NCBI RefSeq assembly: GCF_009982895.1
Contig: NZ_WXZL01000005.1
Location: 124,001 to 188,000 of the forward strand
Direction: 5' to 3'
Source of the DNA: Deinococcus alpinitundrae
GTDB taxonomy: Bacteria > Deinococcota > Deinococci > Deinococcales > Deinococcaceae
DNA: 64,000 bases
Positions 17,688-31,467 of this stretch are shown here, piece after piece. The position numbers and the translations under genes are program-made. Each line of letters begins with the position of its first letter. The first letter of the stretch is position 1. The notes under the pieces are model-generated. The model was not told the DNA's origin and ran no database searches. It worked only from the letters and a program-made list of their open reading frames with translations.

Positions 17688-18146
17688 CTAGAGCGTCCTA
17701 GACGGTTCAGCCTTCTGCGCCGGACCGTCAGCAATCGGCACGGCCCAGCTTCGCAGCAGCGCCCATCCTGCCAGCAGCGCCAGGGCACCCAGTGGCAGCA
17801 GCAGTGTCAGCGCGTCGACGCGCCGCCACAGGGCACAGGCCATCAAGAGCGGCACGGCGGGGGCCGAGGCCAGCAGTACGGCGGCGCTGAGGATGCTACC
17901 GGGTTCGGGATGGCGTGATTGCCGCCAGGCCAGGCCCAGGCTCAGCAGCGAACAGAGCAGCGCCACGCCTGCCAGTAGCCAAGTGATGCCCAATGCCCAG
18001 CCGGGGCGCAGCAGGGAGCCCATCGGCAGCCCGATCACGACGCCCGGCAGCACCAGCGCGCCCAACCCCAGCAAATACAGCCCGCGCAGCCGCCTAAAGG
18101 TGGCGGGCGGAGGTGGCGCGGCTTGAAGCGGTTCCGGCACACTCAT
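17688..18146 (-). CDS. Hypothetical membrane protein, four segments
   Basis: 152 residues. After a proline-rich N-terminus there are about four membrane segments: LYLLGLGALVLPGVVIGLP, LGITWLLAGVALLCSLLSLG, SILSAAVLLASAPAVPLLMA and LTLLLPLGALALLAGWALL. No charged motif or family is recognised. TAAACT (minus strand, 18154-18159) lies 7 bases before ATG 18146, a leaderless layout. It lies convergent with murE (19 bases between stops) and 10 bases after the ygfZ stop. Confidence 0.6.
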   Translation of the reverse strand: MSVPEPLQAAPPPPATFRRLRGLYLLGLGALVLPGVVIGLPMGSLLRPGWALGITWLLAGVALLCSLLSLGLAWRQSRHPEPGSILSAAVLLASAPAVPLLMACALWRRVDALTLLLPLGALALLAGWALLRSWAVPIADGPAQKAEPSRTL

Positions 18147-18156
18147 GCCGACAAGT

Positions 18157-19020
18157 TTACCCGGCGCTCACGGCAGGCGTCTCCAGGCGGGCAGCGACGC
18201 CCCCGACTTCCAGCACCGCGTCCGGCGGCAGATCTTTGCGGATGCGGGCCAGTGCCACATCGCCCACGCTGCTGCCGGTGCGTCCCACCAGCTTGCCGCC
18301 CAGCAGAATGTCGGCGTGGGCAGGCAAGGCTTCGCCGCGCACCTGGGTCAGGTGGTAGCGGGTGTTGCCGCGCGCTTCCAGCCGGGCCATGATCTCCTGG
18401 CCCACATAGCAGCCCTTGCGGTAACTCATGGCGCTGTCCAGGCCGACTTCCTGCGGCAGCAAACCCGCCCAGCCGTCCTGGGTCACGTCGCTGATTCCGG
18501 CGCGGACACGGGCGGCCTCCAGATCGGCGAAGGGCAACTCCTCGGCGTTCAGGGCAGTCAGCAGTGCCGCCTCGTGTTGGCGCAGGTAGTGCAGGTCCAG
18601 ACCCGGCGTGCCGCTGCGGTCAATGCGCCCGGCCAACACGGTGCCGCCGCCCAGCTCGAAAGACTGCACTGCCGCGCCCGCCGTCTCCCAGCCCGGCACC
18701 GTCTCGCTCCAGACATGCAGCGTGGCGAGCTGATCCGTCACGTCCTGCACCTCCACCGCGTCGAAAATGATGTACTTTCGGAACCGGGCAGCCAGGGCCG
18801 GGGCTTGGTGCTCGGCCAGGTGCAGGTATACGTCGCCCTCGCGCTTGTAGATGTGGGCGAAGAACTCGATCTGCCCCTTGTGGTTCAGGAAGCAGGCGGG
18901 CACCATGCCGGGGGTCGGCGCGGCCTTGAGGTTGTTGGTCATCTGGCTCTGCACGAAGTCGAGCCGGTCCGCTCCGGTCAGGCGCAGGGCGCTGGAAGGC
19001 AGGCGGGTGAAGGCGGTCAT
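18157..19020 (-). CDS. ygfZ: YgfZ/GcvT-like folate-binding protein
   Basis: 287 residues. The family signature K-G-C-Y-x-G-Q-E is present as [20 protein letters not shown] near residues 199-218, and the N-terminal part ([18 protein letters not shown]) is GcvT-like. YgfZ binds tetrahydrofolate and assists repair or insertion of certain Fe-S clusters, including that of the tRNA-methylthiolating enzyme MiaB. TAGGAT (minus strand, 19027-19032) sits exactly 6 bases before ATG 19020, indicating leaderless expression. It is followed by the small membrane-protein gene 17688-18146. Confidence 0.9.
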   Translation of the reverse strand: MTAFTRLPSSALRLTGADRLDFVQSQMTNNLKAAPTPGMVPACFLNHKGQIEFFAHIYKREGDVYLHLAEHQAPALAARFRKYIIFDAVEVQDVTDQLATLHVWSETVPGWETAGAAVQSFELGGGTVLAGRIDRSGTPGLDLHYLRQHEAALLTALNAEELPFADLEAARVRAGISDVTQDGWAGLLPQEVGLDSAMSYRKGCYVGQEIMARLEARGNTRYHLTQVRGEALPAHADILLGGKLVGRTGSSVGDVALARIRKDLPPDAVLEVGGVAARLETPAVSAG

Positions 19021-19081
19021 GGAGAAATCCTAAGCCAGGTCGGGCCGACAAACTGTGCAGCGCGAGTGTGTACCCTGGAGC

Positions 19082-19414
19082 ATGGACTTTAACCAGTACC
19101 GCCGACCCGGCCTGCCGCGCCTGAAGCTCTACGCCAGCTTGTACGCCATGCTCGTCTTGACGGCGGTGCTGGGGCGCAGTCGCCCCGGCGAGCTGGGCAC
19201 CCTGGAAACGCTCAGGCGCAGCAGCTTTAGCCGCATCATGTTCATGGATATCGGCATGATCAGCACGCTGGGAGCGCTGTATCTGGTGCTGGAGGGCAAG
19301 ACGCCCGTGCGGGTACCGGGCGCGGTGGCCACCCTCTTCGCGGGCAGCTTCGCCCTGATCCCGGCGCTGGCCTGGGAAGACTGGACGGCCATGCGCGGGG
19401 AAGGCGAGAACTGA
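19082..19414 (+). CDS. Small hypothetical membrane protein
   Basis: 110 residues with about three membrane segments (LYASLYAMLVLTAVLG, FMDIGMISTLGALYLVLEG, VPGAVATLFAGSFALIPALA). ATG 19082 is preferred over an upstream in-frame start because TACCCT (19071-19076) and GGAG lie immediately before it. No family is recognised. Divergent from ygfZ (61 bases between starts) and convergent with the peroxiredoxin gene (stops 5 bases apart). Confidence 0.6.
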   Translation: MDFNQYRRPGLPRLKLYASLYAMLVLTAVLGRSRPGELGTLETLRRSSFSRIMFMDIGMISTLGALYLVLEGKTPVRVPGAVATLFAGSFALIPALAWEDWTAMRGEGEN

Positions 19415-19418
19415 GGCG

Positions 19419-19895
19419 CTACAGCGCCTGAATCTTCTTCAGCACCTCGCCGGGGCGCAGGGTGTAGTCGCCGGTCTTTTCCTCTACGAAGCGGAAGCGC
19501 AGTTTGCCTTCCTTGTCGATCAGAAACACCGCCCGGCCCGAGATGGCGCGGTCCTCAATGGCCACGCCGTAACTGCGGGCCACCTCGAGATTCATGTCGG
19601 CCAGCAGCGGCACCTCGATGCCGTACTCGGCGGCCCAGGCCTTATGGGTGTGCAGGCTGTCACGGTTGATGCCCAGTACGACCGCGTCCGCTTCGGCGAA
19701 ATCGTCCTGGCGGCCCGAGTATTCGGGAAGCTGCATGCTGCACACCGGCGAGAAATCGAGCGGATAAAACACCAGCACCACGTTCTTGTGGCCCCGGTAG
19801 CTGCTGAGCGTCACCGGATCGCCGCCCGTGGAGGGCAGGGTGAAGTCGGGCGCGAGGTCGCCCACTTGCAGCGCGGTCGGAGCAGGAGTCGTCAT
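19419..19895 (-). CDS. Peroxiredoxin, 1-Cys (AhpE/Bcp-like)
   Basis: 158 residues of the AhpC/TSA fold. The active-site stretch is [17 protein letters not shown], the usual PxxxxxxC with the peroxidatic Cys near residue 52. No other Cys is present, so any resolving thiol must come from a partner. It reduces hydroperoxides in the cytoplasm, fitting an oxidative-stress-tolerant organism. TAAACT (minus strand, 19902-19907) is 6 bases before ATG 19895, as in the leaderless genes nearby. A single-gene unit. Confidence 0.9.
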   Translation of the reverse strand: MTTPAPTALQVGDLAPDFTLPSTGGDPVTLSSYRGHKNVVLVFYPLDFSPVCSMQLPEYSGRQDDFAEADAVVLGINRDSLHTHKAWAAEYGIEVPLLADMNLEVARSYGVAIEDRAISGRAVFLIDKEGKLRFRFVEEKTGDYTLRPGEVLKKIQAL

Positions 19896-20138
19896 GCCGC
19901 CAGTTTAGCCGAAGCGCCCAGCATCGGCAGGCGCATGCCTGAACGAATTCTGTGGGGAGTGGAGTGAAAGCTTAGTCGTCTAAATGCTGAACCTAATGCA
20001 AGCCTTCATGCTTCCTGACGAATTGTCTGTTAGACGGATTTGTGACCCAGGGCAGGGTGATATTCTGTCGTTACGTCCGCCTCAGGAAAGCAGTTCTGCT
20101 TAAGTCGCACATGCGGCGAGACGAGCAAAGGAGCGCTT

Positions 20139-21233
<1,095 letters not shown>

Positions 21234-21249
21234 GTCACGCAACATCGCA

Positions 21250-21277
21250 AACGCCGGGGCCAACGCTCCGGCGTTTT
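21250..21277. terminator. Terminator between the desaturase and DUF4127 genes
   Basis: AACGCCGG (21250-21257) pairs perfectly with CCGGCGTT (21268-21275), followed by TTTTC. It ends the plus-strand desaturase transcript and lies directly beyond the stop of the minus-strand DUF4127 gene, so it may serve both. Confidence 0.75.
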
Positions 21278-22782
21278 CAATTTGCTTGTGATTCGCTGAT
21301 GTCCAGCGGAAAGACCCCGGTAAAGAGTCTCGGCCAGGCCAGATGTGCTACGCCCACGCTCAACGCCAGGCCTTCGTCTGCGAAATGCCGCGCCCATAGG
21401 TCCCCGATCATCGGCGTGATGATCTGCTGGAGGTGCTCTTCCGCCGTCGCCCGCTGCTCGCCCAGGTCGTAGGGGCTGGGCTGGTGCAGCCGCGCCCGTA
21501 CCTCGGGGCGCACGAACGCCTGATACAGCGCGTCGTCCACCATTTGCGAGAGGAGGGCCTGCGCCTGCGCGGCGCGGTTCACGACCTGCCCGGCCAGCTT
21601 GCCGAAGGCGACGGCGCTGCCCAGGGTGTTGCCCGCCGTGTTCCAGGCCGAGTACCCCGCCAGCTTCGCCAGCGGCAGCGGTTGAAGCATGGTCCACAGC
21701 CGCCGCTCCGCGCCGTTGGGGTAGGCGATGTCGGCCAGCACGACCCGCTGTCCAGCTGCCAGTGCTTCAGCCACTCGGTCGACGAAGGCAGGTAGGTGGC
21801 GCTGGGCCGTGTCCACCGTGCCGAAATCTGGCTGCCCGTTGGCCTGCCGTGTGCCCGGCGTGTTAACCATCAGCACGAAATCGGCCTCCTGGGGCGTATC
21901 GGCCAGTCGGCAGCCCGCCGCCCGCAGGTGGGCGCGCAGCAACTCTCCGGCGGGGCGGTCCTCGTAGATCAGGCCCGCCTGTGACCCGTTCAGACCGCTG
22001 TAGACGACCCAGGCGGATTGCGGCTGCGGGCACAGCGCGCGGGCGATCAGGGTGCACGGCACCTCGTCGGCTCCGGGATAGATGTCCACCCGGCTCCAGA
22101 GTGCCAGGGCGTCGGTCCTCGCTTCCAGGGCGCGGCGGTCCAGGGCGGCCAAACCGTACTCGGCGGTGTCGTCCAGGGTCAGGCACAGGTGCGCGATGAT
22201 GCCCACCCTGACCAGTTCGAGCGCGGCCAGGTGCAGGGCATGGTTGCGCCGCCGGGTGCCCAGCCAGTCGGCCAGAATCTCAGGGGGCAGGGCGGCCTGG
22301 GCCGTGTCCAGCGCGGAGCGCTCGCCCTCGCCGTGGCGCGCCAGTTTGTCGAGGGCCACTCCGTAGGCGCGCAGCTCGCGGCCCCATTGCCCGTAGTAGG
22401 GTTTTTCCTCATGGGGGTCGTTGTCGTGGGCGACGCGTACCACCACCCCGAAGGCGTAGATACTCAGTGCCGGGTTGAGCGCCCTGACTTCTCGCAGCAC
22501 GTCCAGCCGCGCCAGTACGTCATCCAGCGAATCCGAGACGCGCCGGGCCGGGATCATGCCGCCGAGTGTCAGGGTTTCCAGGCACACCACCAGCACGTCG
22601 CTCTGAGGAGCCATCCTGAGGAGCCACTGACGCAGCTTGGCCGGGTCGCCGGGCGTGAAGAAGTGGGGCAGTGCCTTCTGCGGCGGCACGCCGACCTCCG
22701 CGCCGACCATCTGGGCCAGCAGGGTCGGCAGCGTCAGGGTGACCGGGCGGGTGTCGGGGGGAATCAAGAGCAGGCGGGTCAC
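21277..22782 (-). CDS. DUF4127-family protein (cytoplasmic copy)
   Basis: 501 residues. Shared marks with the second copy at 51665-52948 are LLIPPDTRPVT at the start, LETLTLGGMIPARR, YPGADEVPCTLIARAL near the centre and NTAGNTLGSAVAFGKL near the end, all typical of DUF4127. The biochemical function is unknown to me. There is no signal peptide here, unlike the other copy. ATGA overlap with the upstream hydrolase gene shows co-translation, and both close an amino-sugar uptake cluster. The context suggests a role in handling GlcNAc- or cell-wall-derived compounds; this is inference. Confidence 0.78.
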   Translation of the reverse strand: MTRLLLIPPDTRPVTLTLPTLLAQMVGAEVGVPPQKALPHFFTPGDPAKLRQWLLRMAPQSDVLVVCLETLTLGGMIPARRVSDSLDDVLARLDVLREVRALNPALSIYAFGVVVRVAHDNDPHEEKPYYGQWGRELRAYGVALDKLARHGEGERSALDTAQAALPPEILADWLGTRRRNHALHLAALELVRVGIIAHLCLTLDDTAEYGLAALDRRALEARTDALALWSRVDIYPGADEVPCTLIARALCPQPQSAWVVYSGLNGSQAGLIYEDRPAGELLRAHLRAAGCRLADTPQEADFVLMVNTPGTRQANGQPDFGTVDTAQRHLPAFVDRVAEALAAGQRVVLADIAYPNGAERRLWTMLQPLPLAKLAGYSAWNTAGNTLGSAVAFGKLAGQVVNRAAQAQALLSQMVDDALYQAFVRPEVRARLHQPSPYDLGEQRATAEEHLQQIITPMIGDLWARHFADEGLALSVGVAHLAWPRLFTGVFPLDISESQAN

Positions 22783-23555
22783 CCTTCGAGCCGCTCCGTC
22801 ACCCAGGCCATCACCGCATCGCGCATCTTCTGGCTGGTGTAGTGGCCCACGCCGGGATACACCTGGGCGCTGAAGTGCTCGGGGCTCCCCGCCGCGAGGT
22901 AGGCCCGCTCCAGGGCGGCGGCGGTGGGGACGTGGTGCTGCTCAAGCGCGAACACCGGGTCGCTGTCACCGCTCAGGAGCAGCAGCGGGGTGGGCGGGTA
23001 GCCCTCGGCGTGGGTGTTGGGCCGCTGGGCTTCCAGAAAGGCCCGGGTGCCCGGCGCGTTCACGTCCGGCTCCTGCCACACGCCCGACGTGATCAGCGCC
23101 ACCGCGCCATGCACCCGACGCTCGCTGCGGGCCAGGCTGAGGGCCACGTAGCCGCCCATGCTGCTGCCCACCACGAACACCGGCACCTTGCCGAATTCGC
23201 TCAGCAGCGCCGTGATGAACGCCTCGGCCTCGGCCACGCTGCGCCGTGCACTTTCCCAGACGAACTCGCGGTGATTCAGCCCCGGCTGGCTGAGGGTCCG
23301 CTCGCCGTGCAGCGGCGCGTCGGGAATGACGACGGCCACGCCCTGGGCGGTCAGCGCCGAGTAGACGCCCAGTTTGCCCTCCTTGGCCGCGCCGGAGCCG
23401 TGGTAAGCGATCAGCAGGGCGCGAACGGGCAGGCTGGGCCGCTCGATCAAGCACGGCACGCGGGCGAAGACGCGGCGCTCAACGCTGTAGGGCACGCCCC
23501 CTGCTTGAGGCGAGGCGTGCGGGTCGTCCGGCGAAAAGGTGCGCTCGGCGGTCAT
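22779..23555 (-). CDS. Alpha/beta-hydrolase (esterase-like)
   Basis: 258 residues. The oxyanion strand LLIAYHGSGAAKEG, the nucleophile elbow VVGSSMGGYVAL (GxSxG), a probable acid in LLSGDSDPVFAL and the His in YPGVGHYTSQ complete a full catalytic set, so the enzyme should be active on an ester or similar bond. It resembles small dienelactone-hydrolase/acyl-peptidase types. The start at 23555 is chosen because the upstream 29 residues look unnatural. Its stop overlaps the DUF4127 start. By position it might deacylate a sugar or lactone intermediate; the substrate is unknown. Confidence 0.78.
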   Translation of the reverse strand: MTAERTFSPDDPHASPQAGGVPYSVERRVFARVPCLIERPSLPVRALLIAYHGSGAAKEGKLGVYSALTAQGVAVVIPDAPLHGERTLSQPGLNHREFVWESARRSVAEAEAFITALLSEFGKVPVFVVGSSMGGYVALSLARSERRVHGAVALITSGVWQEPDVNAPGTRAFLEAQRPNTHAEGYPPTPLLLLSGDSDPVFALEQHHVPTAAALERAYLAAGSPEHFSAQVYPGVGHYTSQKMRDAVMAWVTERLEG

Positions 23556-23671
23556 GGAACGCGGCCCGGCGTAGCGTGCGCGGCGGTGTGGTTCATCGGC
23601 ATTTCCCCCTGAAAGCTGAATGGCAACTCGAACTGGGGGCATTCTCTCATAGACGGTCGACCGCTTCGCGC

Positions 23672-25006
23672 CTAGACGTTGGCGCCCAGCGCCCGCAGCT
23701 TCTCGCGCAGGGCCGTGCCGTCAACCCGGCGCACCTCGCCGCCGTACTCGCGCGCTGCCCAGGCCGCCGCCACCCCTGCCGCCTCGCCCATGCTGTGGCA
23801 GTTTTGCTGCACCCGGATCGAACTCTGCGCCTCGAAGGTGCTGCTGGCCGCTCTGCCCGGCACCAGCAGATTGCGGATGCCCTGCGGCACGATGCAGCGG
23901 TACGGCAGCTCGTGGTAAGCGTCGGGAGCGAAGTAGGGCGCGGTGCCCTCGCGCTCGTGCAGCAGCTTCGCGCCGCCCTTGACGCTGTGGATGTCTACCG
24001 GGTAGTGGTTCTTGCAGATCGAGTCCTCAAACTTGCGGCAATCGAGCATGTCGCTCAGCGTCAGGGTGTAGTCGCCCACGATGCGCCGCGTTTCGCGCAC
24101 GCCGACCATCGGGGCGTAGCTGCCGAGGTAGGCGTCCTGGCAGCCGGGCAGGGAGGTCTTGCTGAAGCGGATCAAGCGCTCGATGGCCTCCCGTCCATCG
24201 GTCTGCGCGCCGGAAAGATGCCAGGGATCGGTGCCGTCGTTGAGGTCGGCCCGGATGCGCGGGCAGTTGAAGCTCAGCTCATTGGGGCGGCCCGGCACGC
24301 TGAAGGCCTGGAAGTAATCGCCGTCGCGCTCCTGAAGCACCCCATCTGCCACCGCCTGCTTGAACAAGGGCTCCAGGCTGCTCTTCTTGCCCCACACCAT
24401 CCAGAAGTGCATGAAGCGGGGCGATTCCTGCCACTGGCCGTTGGCGCTCAGGAAGGCGCACAGCCGCTCCAGGTCCACCCCGGCCAGGGAGAAGCGCAGG
24501 CTCATGGCCTGGTGCAGCCCGTCCTCGTCTCCGGCGTGAAACGGCACGCCCGCAGCGGCGGCCACGTCGGCGTCGCCGGTGGCGTCGATGAACACGTCCG
24601 CTTCCAGGCCCTGCAAACCGCCCTTGTTGTGGACGACCAGCGACCTGATGCGCTCACCGTCCAGTACCGGCGCGACGACGCTGGTGTGGTACAGCACCTC
24701 GCCGCCCGCTTCGATCAGCAGGCGCTCCAGCACGTATTTCAGGCCCTCGGGGTTGAACCAGTTGTCGTTGCCGTTCTGGTCCCGCGCGCCGTCGCCGCGG
24801 GCCAGCAGCCGGGCCTTGAGTTCGTCGGTCAGCCCCCGGTTGAGGTTCTGGCCCGCCGAGACGTTCTTCATCAGCGGCGTGACCCAGGCGTTGGTGCCGC
24901 TGCCGCCGAGGCTGCCCTGGGCTTCCAGGACCAGCACCCGCGCACCTGCCCGCGCTGCCGCGACGCCCGCGATCGCCCCCGCCGTGCCGCCGCCCGCCAC
25001 CAGCAC
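23672..25006 (-). CDS. FAD-dependent oxidoreductase
   Basis: 444 residues as called. The N-terminus is the dinucleotide-binding loop VAGGGTAGAIAGVAAARAGA with LVLEAQ ending the second strand, and later VFIDATGDADVAAAAGVPF and GRAASSTFEAQSSIRVQQNC complete the FAD_oxidored-type pattern. The GTG at 25006 starts at the very first strand; in-frame upstream codons YATSDQRWD look genuine, so a non-standard start nearer 25039 is possible. It probably oxidises a sugar-derived or other small hydroxylated compound. The gene lies inside the leftward amino-sugar cluster between DUF4177 and hydrolase genes. Substrate unknown. Confidence 0.78.
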   Translation of the reverse strand: MLVAGGGTAGAIAGVAAARAGARVLVLEAQGSLGGSGTNAWVTPLMKNVSAGQNLNRGLTDELKARLLARGDGARDQNGNDNWFNPEGLKYVLERLLIEAGGEVLYHTSVVAPVLDGERIRSLVVHNKGGLQGLEADVFIDATGDADVAAAAGVPFHAGDEDGLHQAMSLRFSLAGVDLERLCAFLSANGQWQESPRFMHFWMVWGKKSSLEPLFKQAVADGVLQERDGDYFQAFSVPGRPNELSFNCPRIRADLNDGTDPWHLSGAQTDGREAIERLIRFSKTSLPGCQDAYLGSYAPMVGVRETRRIVGDYTLTLSDMLDCRKFEDSICKNHYPVDIHSVKGGAKLLHEREGTAPYFAPDAYHELPYRCIVPQGIRNLLVPGRAASSTFEAQSSIRVQQNCHSMGEAAGVAAAWAAREYGGEVRRVDGTALREKLRALGANV

Positions 25007-25041
25007 GTCCCAGCGCTGATCTGAAGTGGCGTAGGGCAGGC

Positions 25042-25305
25042 TCAGGCGAACCGCTCCGCTCCGGGATCGGCTGCGCTGAATTCTGCTGTGCTCGATTCGG
25101 GCAAGCTGGCTTCCAGCGGGCGTTTGAGAATAACCACCAGATCGCGGGTGGCTCCGTGCTGCATGGCGGTGTCGCTGGTTCCGGTCACTTCCCAGCCGCC
25201 TGCGCCCAGCGCGTTGAGGGCCTGCTCAAGCTGCTCGCCGTCTACGATGCCGCCCAGCAGGCCGCCCGTTTCGAATTTGACCACCTGATACTCCCAGCGT
25301 TTCAT
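25042..25305 (-). CDS. DUF4177-family small protein
   Basis: 87 residues. It starts MKRWEYQVVKFE and contains LNALGAGGWEVTGTS and VILKRPL, the standard DUF4177 pattern of two strands, a helix and two strands. The function of the family is unknown. ATG 25305 has GGAGG at good spacing; the longer reading to 25350 lacks one. It lies 35 bases before the FAD oxidoreductase and is probably co-transcribed. Confidence 0.8.
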   Translation of the reverse strand: MKRWEYQVVKFETGGLLGGIVDGEQLEQALNALGAGGWEVTGTSDTAMQHGATRDLVVILKRPLEASLPESSTAEFSAADPGAERFA

Positions 25306-25429
25306 GCTTGCGCCTCCCGGAGCGGTTTCCTGAACCCAGTGTGCGCCCACGCGCTCTGCTGTGACCGTTCAAATTCGACAATGTTCAGGCGTGGGCCAGT
25401 GCTGGCGCGAGTCGAAGCGAAGGTGCTTT

Positions 25430-25840
25430 TCAGTCGATGTCGACGCTGCCATAAGACTGGCCATTGACGAAGACCTCGAAGGGACCAGTTCGGGCAGGGC
25501 TGCCGGGGTCGCTGTAGGTTTCGGCCACGTTGCCGGTCACGGGTGGGCAGCCGACGCTGCCGCTGACCGGGCGGCCCTGCACCGCCAGTTCCAGGCGCGT
25601 GGGGGTGCGCCGACCGACCTTGAAATTGGTGAAATGCAGGCAGCCACCCTGCGCCACGCTGACGGTGATCCTGAGCACCCCGGTGGCCGCCACGCTCGGC
25701 GGCAGGCTGACCTTCAGCACGTCGATCACTTCGGGCGGGTCGTTCGGCGTGGGTTTGTCCTGCGCTGGTGCGGACTGGCAGGCGCTCAGGTCCAGCACCG
25801 ACCAGATCAGGCAGGAGGCGAGCAAGGCAGCGCGTTTCAC
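25430..25840 (-). CDS. Small lipoprotein, paralogue of the next gene
   Basis: 136 residues. The N-terminus MKRAALLASCLIWSVLDLSAC ends in a lipobox-like LSAC, so export and lipid attachment are likely. The mature part has paired Cys (GGCLHFTNFKV and VGCPPVTG) and ends PARTGPFEVFVNGQSYGSVD. This end is almost identical to that of the neighbour at 25873-26256, showing tandem duplication. The fold looks beta-rich and probably binds a ligand or surface partner. Function unknown. Confidence 0.7.
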   Translation of the reverse strand: MKRAALLASCLIWSVLDLSACQSAPAQDKPTPNDPPEVIDVLKVSLPPSVAATGVLRITVSVAQGGCLHFTNFKVGRRTPTRLELAVQGRPVSGSVGCPPVTGNVAETYSDPGSPARTGPFEVFVNGQSYGSVDID

Positions 25841-25872
25841 GGTGAACCTCCTGGGCAGAATCGCGGGACTGG

Positions 25873-26256
25873 TTACTCGACGCCGACGCTGCCGTAGGAC
25901 TGACCGTTCACGAAGACCTCAAAGGGACTGGTTCGGGCAGGGCTGCCGGGGTCAATGTAGGTTTTTTCAGCAGAACCGATGATCGCCGGACAGACCACAT
26001 TCTTTCCGCTTGGCGACGTGCCTTGGGCCAGCAATTTGAGGGTGCTGGCAGTGCGCTCCTGCACGGCGAAGCCCTTGAAGGTCTGACAGCCGCCCAGCGT
26101 TACCGTGATGACGACCGGTAGATCGTCGCTGGCACCGACATGCTGGGGCACAACGACCCGGGTGACGGTCAGCTCGACGGTTTCGGTGCCGTGCGGAGTG
26201 CTCTGGCAAGCGGTGAGCGCCAGCGTTGCCAATCCCAGCAGCGTCCAGGGTTTCAT
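25873..26256 (-). CDS. Small lipoprotein, paralogue of the previous gene
   Basis: 127 residues. Signal and lipobox LATLALTAC (Cys 16). The mature part shares GGCQTFKGFAV, VVCPAIIG and the end PARTSPFEVFVNGQSYGSVG with its neighbour, while the first third is diverged. Conserved Cys pairs suggest a disulfide in the envelope. It starts 26 bases after the permease stop and so may be co-expressed with the sugar transporter. Function unknown. Confidence 0.7.
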   Translation of the reverse strand: MKPWTLLGLATLALTACQSTPHGTETVELTVTRVVVPQHVGASDDLPVVITVTLGGCQTFKGFAVQERTASTLKLLAQGTSPSGKNVVCPAIIGSAEKTYIDPGSPARTSPFEVFVNGQSYGSVGVE

Positions 26257-26281
26257 GCTTCACTCTACGCCTCGTCGGGCT

Positions 26282-27186
26282 TTAGCCTTTCACCGCGCCC
26301 TCAATGCCCCGCATGAAATAGCGTTGCAGTGAGGCGAACACGATCAGAATCGGGATGATGACCAGCACCGCGCCCGCCATCGTCGCCCGGCTGTTGGTGC
26401 TGAAGGTGCCCGAGAGTTCCAGCAGGCCCGCCGAGAGCGGCAGCATCTGCGGGTCGAGCGGCAGAATGCGTGCCCACAGAAAGCTGTTCCACAGAGCCAC
26501 AAATTCCAGAATGGCGAAGGCCGCGATGGTCGGCATCGAGAGCGGCAGCATGATGCGCCGCCAGATGGTCAGCTCTTTTGCGCCGTCGATGCGGGCCGCC
26601 TCGATCAGTTCCAGCGGCACGCCCAGGTACGCCTGCCGGATCAGAAACAGGCCCACGATGCTGGCGATGCTCGGCAGCACGATGGCCGCGTACTGGGTAA
26701 TCATGTCCCACACCGGGCCGCGCTGCTCCAGGAGGCCGAGCTTGATGGTGGTGACATAGTTGACGATCAGGCCCGATTCGTTGGGCAGCACCACCAGCGC
26801 CAGAATCGCGTAGAAGATCAGATCGCGGCCCGCAAAGCGCATCTTGGCGAGCGGGTAGGCCGCCAGCGCCGCGAAGGTCACGCTGCCCAGCACGCCCACC
26901 GTGCAGATCACGACGCTGTTGAGCACCATCCGCCAGAAGGGAACCGTCGTGCCGCTCAGCACGGCCGCGTAGTTCCTGAGGCTGACCCCGCTCGGCGCGA
27001 GTTTGGCCTGGTAGATGTTGCCGGTGGGTTCCAGGCTGGTGATCAGCGTCCAGTAAAACGGGTAGAGCATGATCAGCGCGATGAGGACCAGCACGCTGTA
27101 GGCGGCCAGATGGTGCAGCCGGGTGCGTTGCCTGCGCCGCGCCTTGAGCTGAGCGGCGGTGCGGGCAAAGTCAGTGGGGGTGGTGG

Positions 27187-27190
<4 letters not shown>
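26282..27190 (-). CDS. Carbohydrate ABC transporter permease (MalG type)
   Basis: 302 residues with six membrane segments. The EAA loop that contacts the ATPase is visible as ELIEAARIDGAKELTIWRRI, followed by the conserved LP at MLPLSMPTIA. This is the second permease of a CUT1-type sugar importer. Its start overlaps the stop of the MalF-type gene (ATGA). No ATPase gene is present in the cluster, so a shared MsmX/MalK-type ATPase from elsewhere is presumably used. Confidence 0.92.
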
Positions 27191-28110
<920 letters not shown>

Positions 28111-28151
28111 GGGGTGTCCTTTTGGGATGGGGGATGGAAGAGCGCCAGCGC

Positions 28152-30193
<2,042 letters not shown>

Positions 30194-30212
<19 letters not shown>

Positions 30213-31426
30213 GCCTTCACGATGTCGTCGAGCGCGGCCTTGGCCGTTTTCTGGCCCAGCATGGCCGCCTCGACATTGTCCTTGAAAACCTTGTTGAGTT
30301 TGGAGGCGTCGGGGTAGATCAGCGTCAGATCCTTGGCCTTCTTCAGTTCCTTGCTGCTCACGAGCCGTCCCTGATCAGTCGCGTTGGTGCCGCCCGCCTT
30401 GAAGTACTTGTCACCGCTGGCCTTCACCGTCGAGGGAAAGGTCGTCTGGGTGACCTTGGAAAAGGCCAGCTGGTTGGCGTCGTTGGTCAGAAACAGGGCC
30501 AGTTGCTGCGCCAGCGCCTTGTCCTTGACGCCTTTGGGCACCACCATGCCCATCAGCGGCGTGTGAATGACGTTTCCGGCGATGTTGATCGGGTACGGCG
30601 CGACTTTGGTGAGGTCGTACACCGCTTTGTTGTCGTTGGCGACCCGCAAAATGAACTGGGGCCCGGTGATCAGCATGGCCAGTTTGCCCGCCGAGTAGAG
30701 TTCGGTGGCCCCCACATAGCCCCGGCGCAGGGTGTCTTCGGGGATGTAGTCTTTCTTGTACAGGTCGATATAGGTTTGCAGCAGTTGGATGTGCTTGTCG
30801 GAATTGAAGACGGCCTTGCTCTTATCATTGCTCAGAATTGGCAGGCCCGCTTCCTGAAACAGATACAGCAGCCCGGTGCCGTTGATGTTGGGCATGAAGC
30901 CGTACATTCCGGTCTTGTCCTTGATCTGCTTCGCGGCGGCGATCATGGTCTGAATGGTCAACGGGGGTTTGCTGGCATCGAGGCCAGCTTTCTTGAAGAT
31001 GTCAGTGTTGTAGGCCACCACTTTGGGTGCCCAGTACCAGGGCGTGCCGTAGACCTTGTTGTCGAAGGTGAAGGTCGAGAGCGGCGAGGCGAAGTAGAGC
31101 TTTTTCTGGGCGTCACTGAGCGTCATTGGCTCCAGCGCGCCCTGCTGCACCATCTTCACGGTCATGTCGCTGCTGAGGTTGACCACGGCGGGCGGGCGTC
31201 CGGCGGCGACAGCGGCCAGCAGCTTCTGCTCGATGGCGGTGGCAGGCACGTCCACCCACTTGACGTCCGTATCGGGGTTGGCCTTCTCGAAGGCGGCGGC
31301 GAGGCGGTTCATCTCGTCGTTGAAGAGTGGCGCGAGCGAGATGGTCCAGAATTCCAGGGTGGCTTTCTGGGCGCTGGCGGCGGAGAGGCCCAGCAGGGCG
31401 GCGGTCATCAGCAAGGTCTTGGTCAT
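30194..31426 (-). CDS. Extracellular sugar-binding protein of the ABC importer
   Basis: 410 residues. Signal peptide MTKTLLMTAALLGLSAASAQ and then the ATLEFWTISLAPLFNDEMNR start of family-1 solute-binding proteins, followed by VKWVDVPATAIEQKLLAAVA. It captures the sugar outside the membrane and delivers it to the two permeases. ATG 31426 follows GGGGGAG at suitable spacing. It is the first gene of the leftward cluster and probably carries the promoter. Confidence 0.92.
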
Positions 31427-31467
31427 CTTGGCTCCCCCGGACAAGGCCGGATGGTCTGCGGTTTGGG

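Noticed and set aside
23576..25024. 482-codon plus-strand frame opposite the FAD oxidoreductase
   Set aside because: A shadow of the well-supported minus-strand FAD gene; composition is unnatural and there is no ribosome site.
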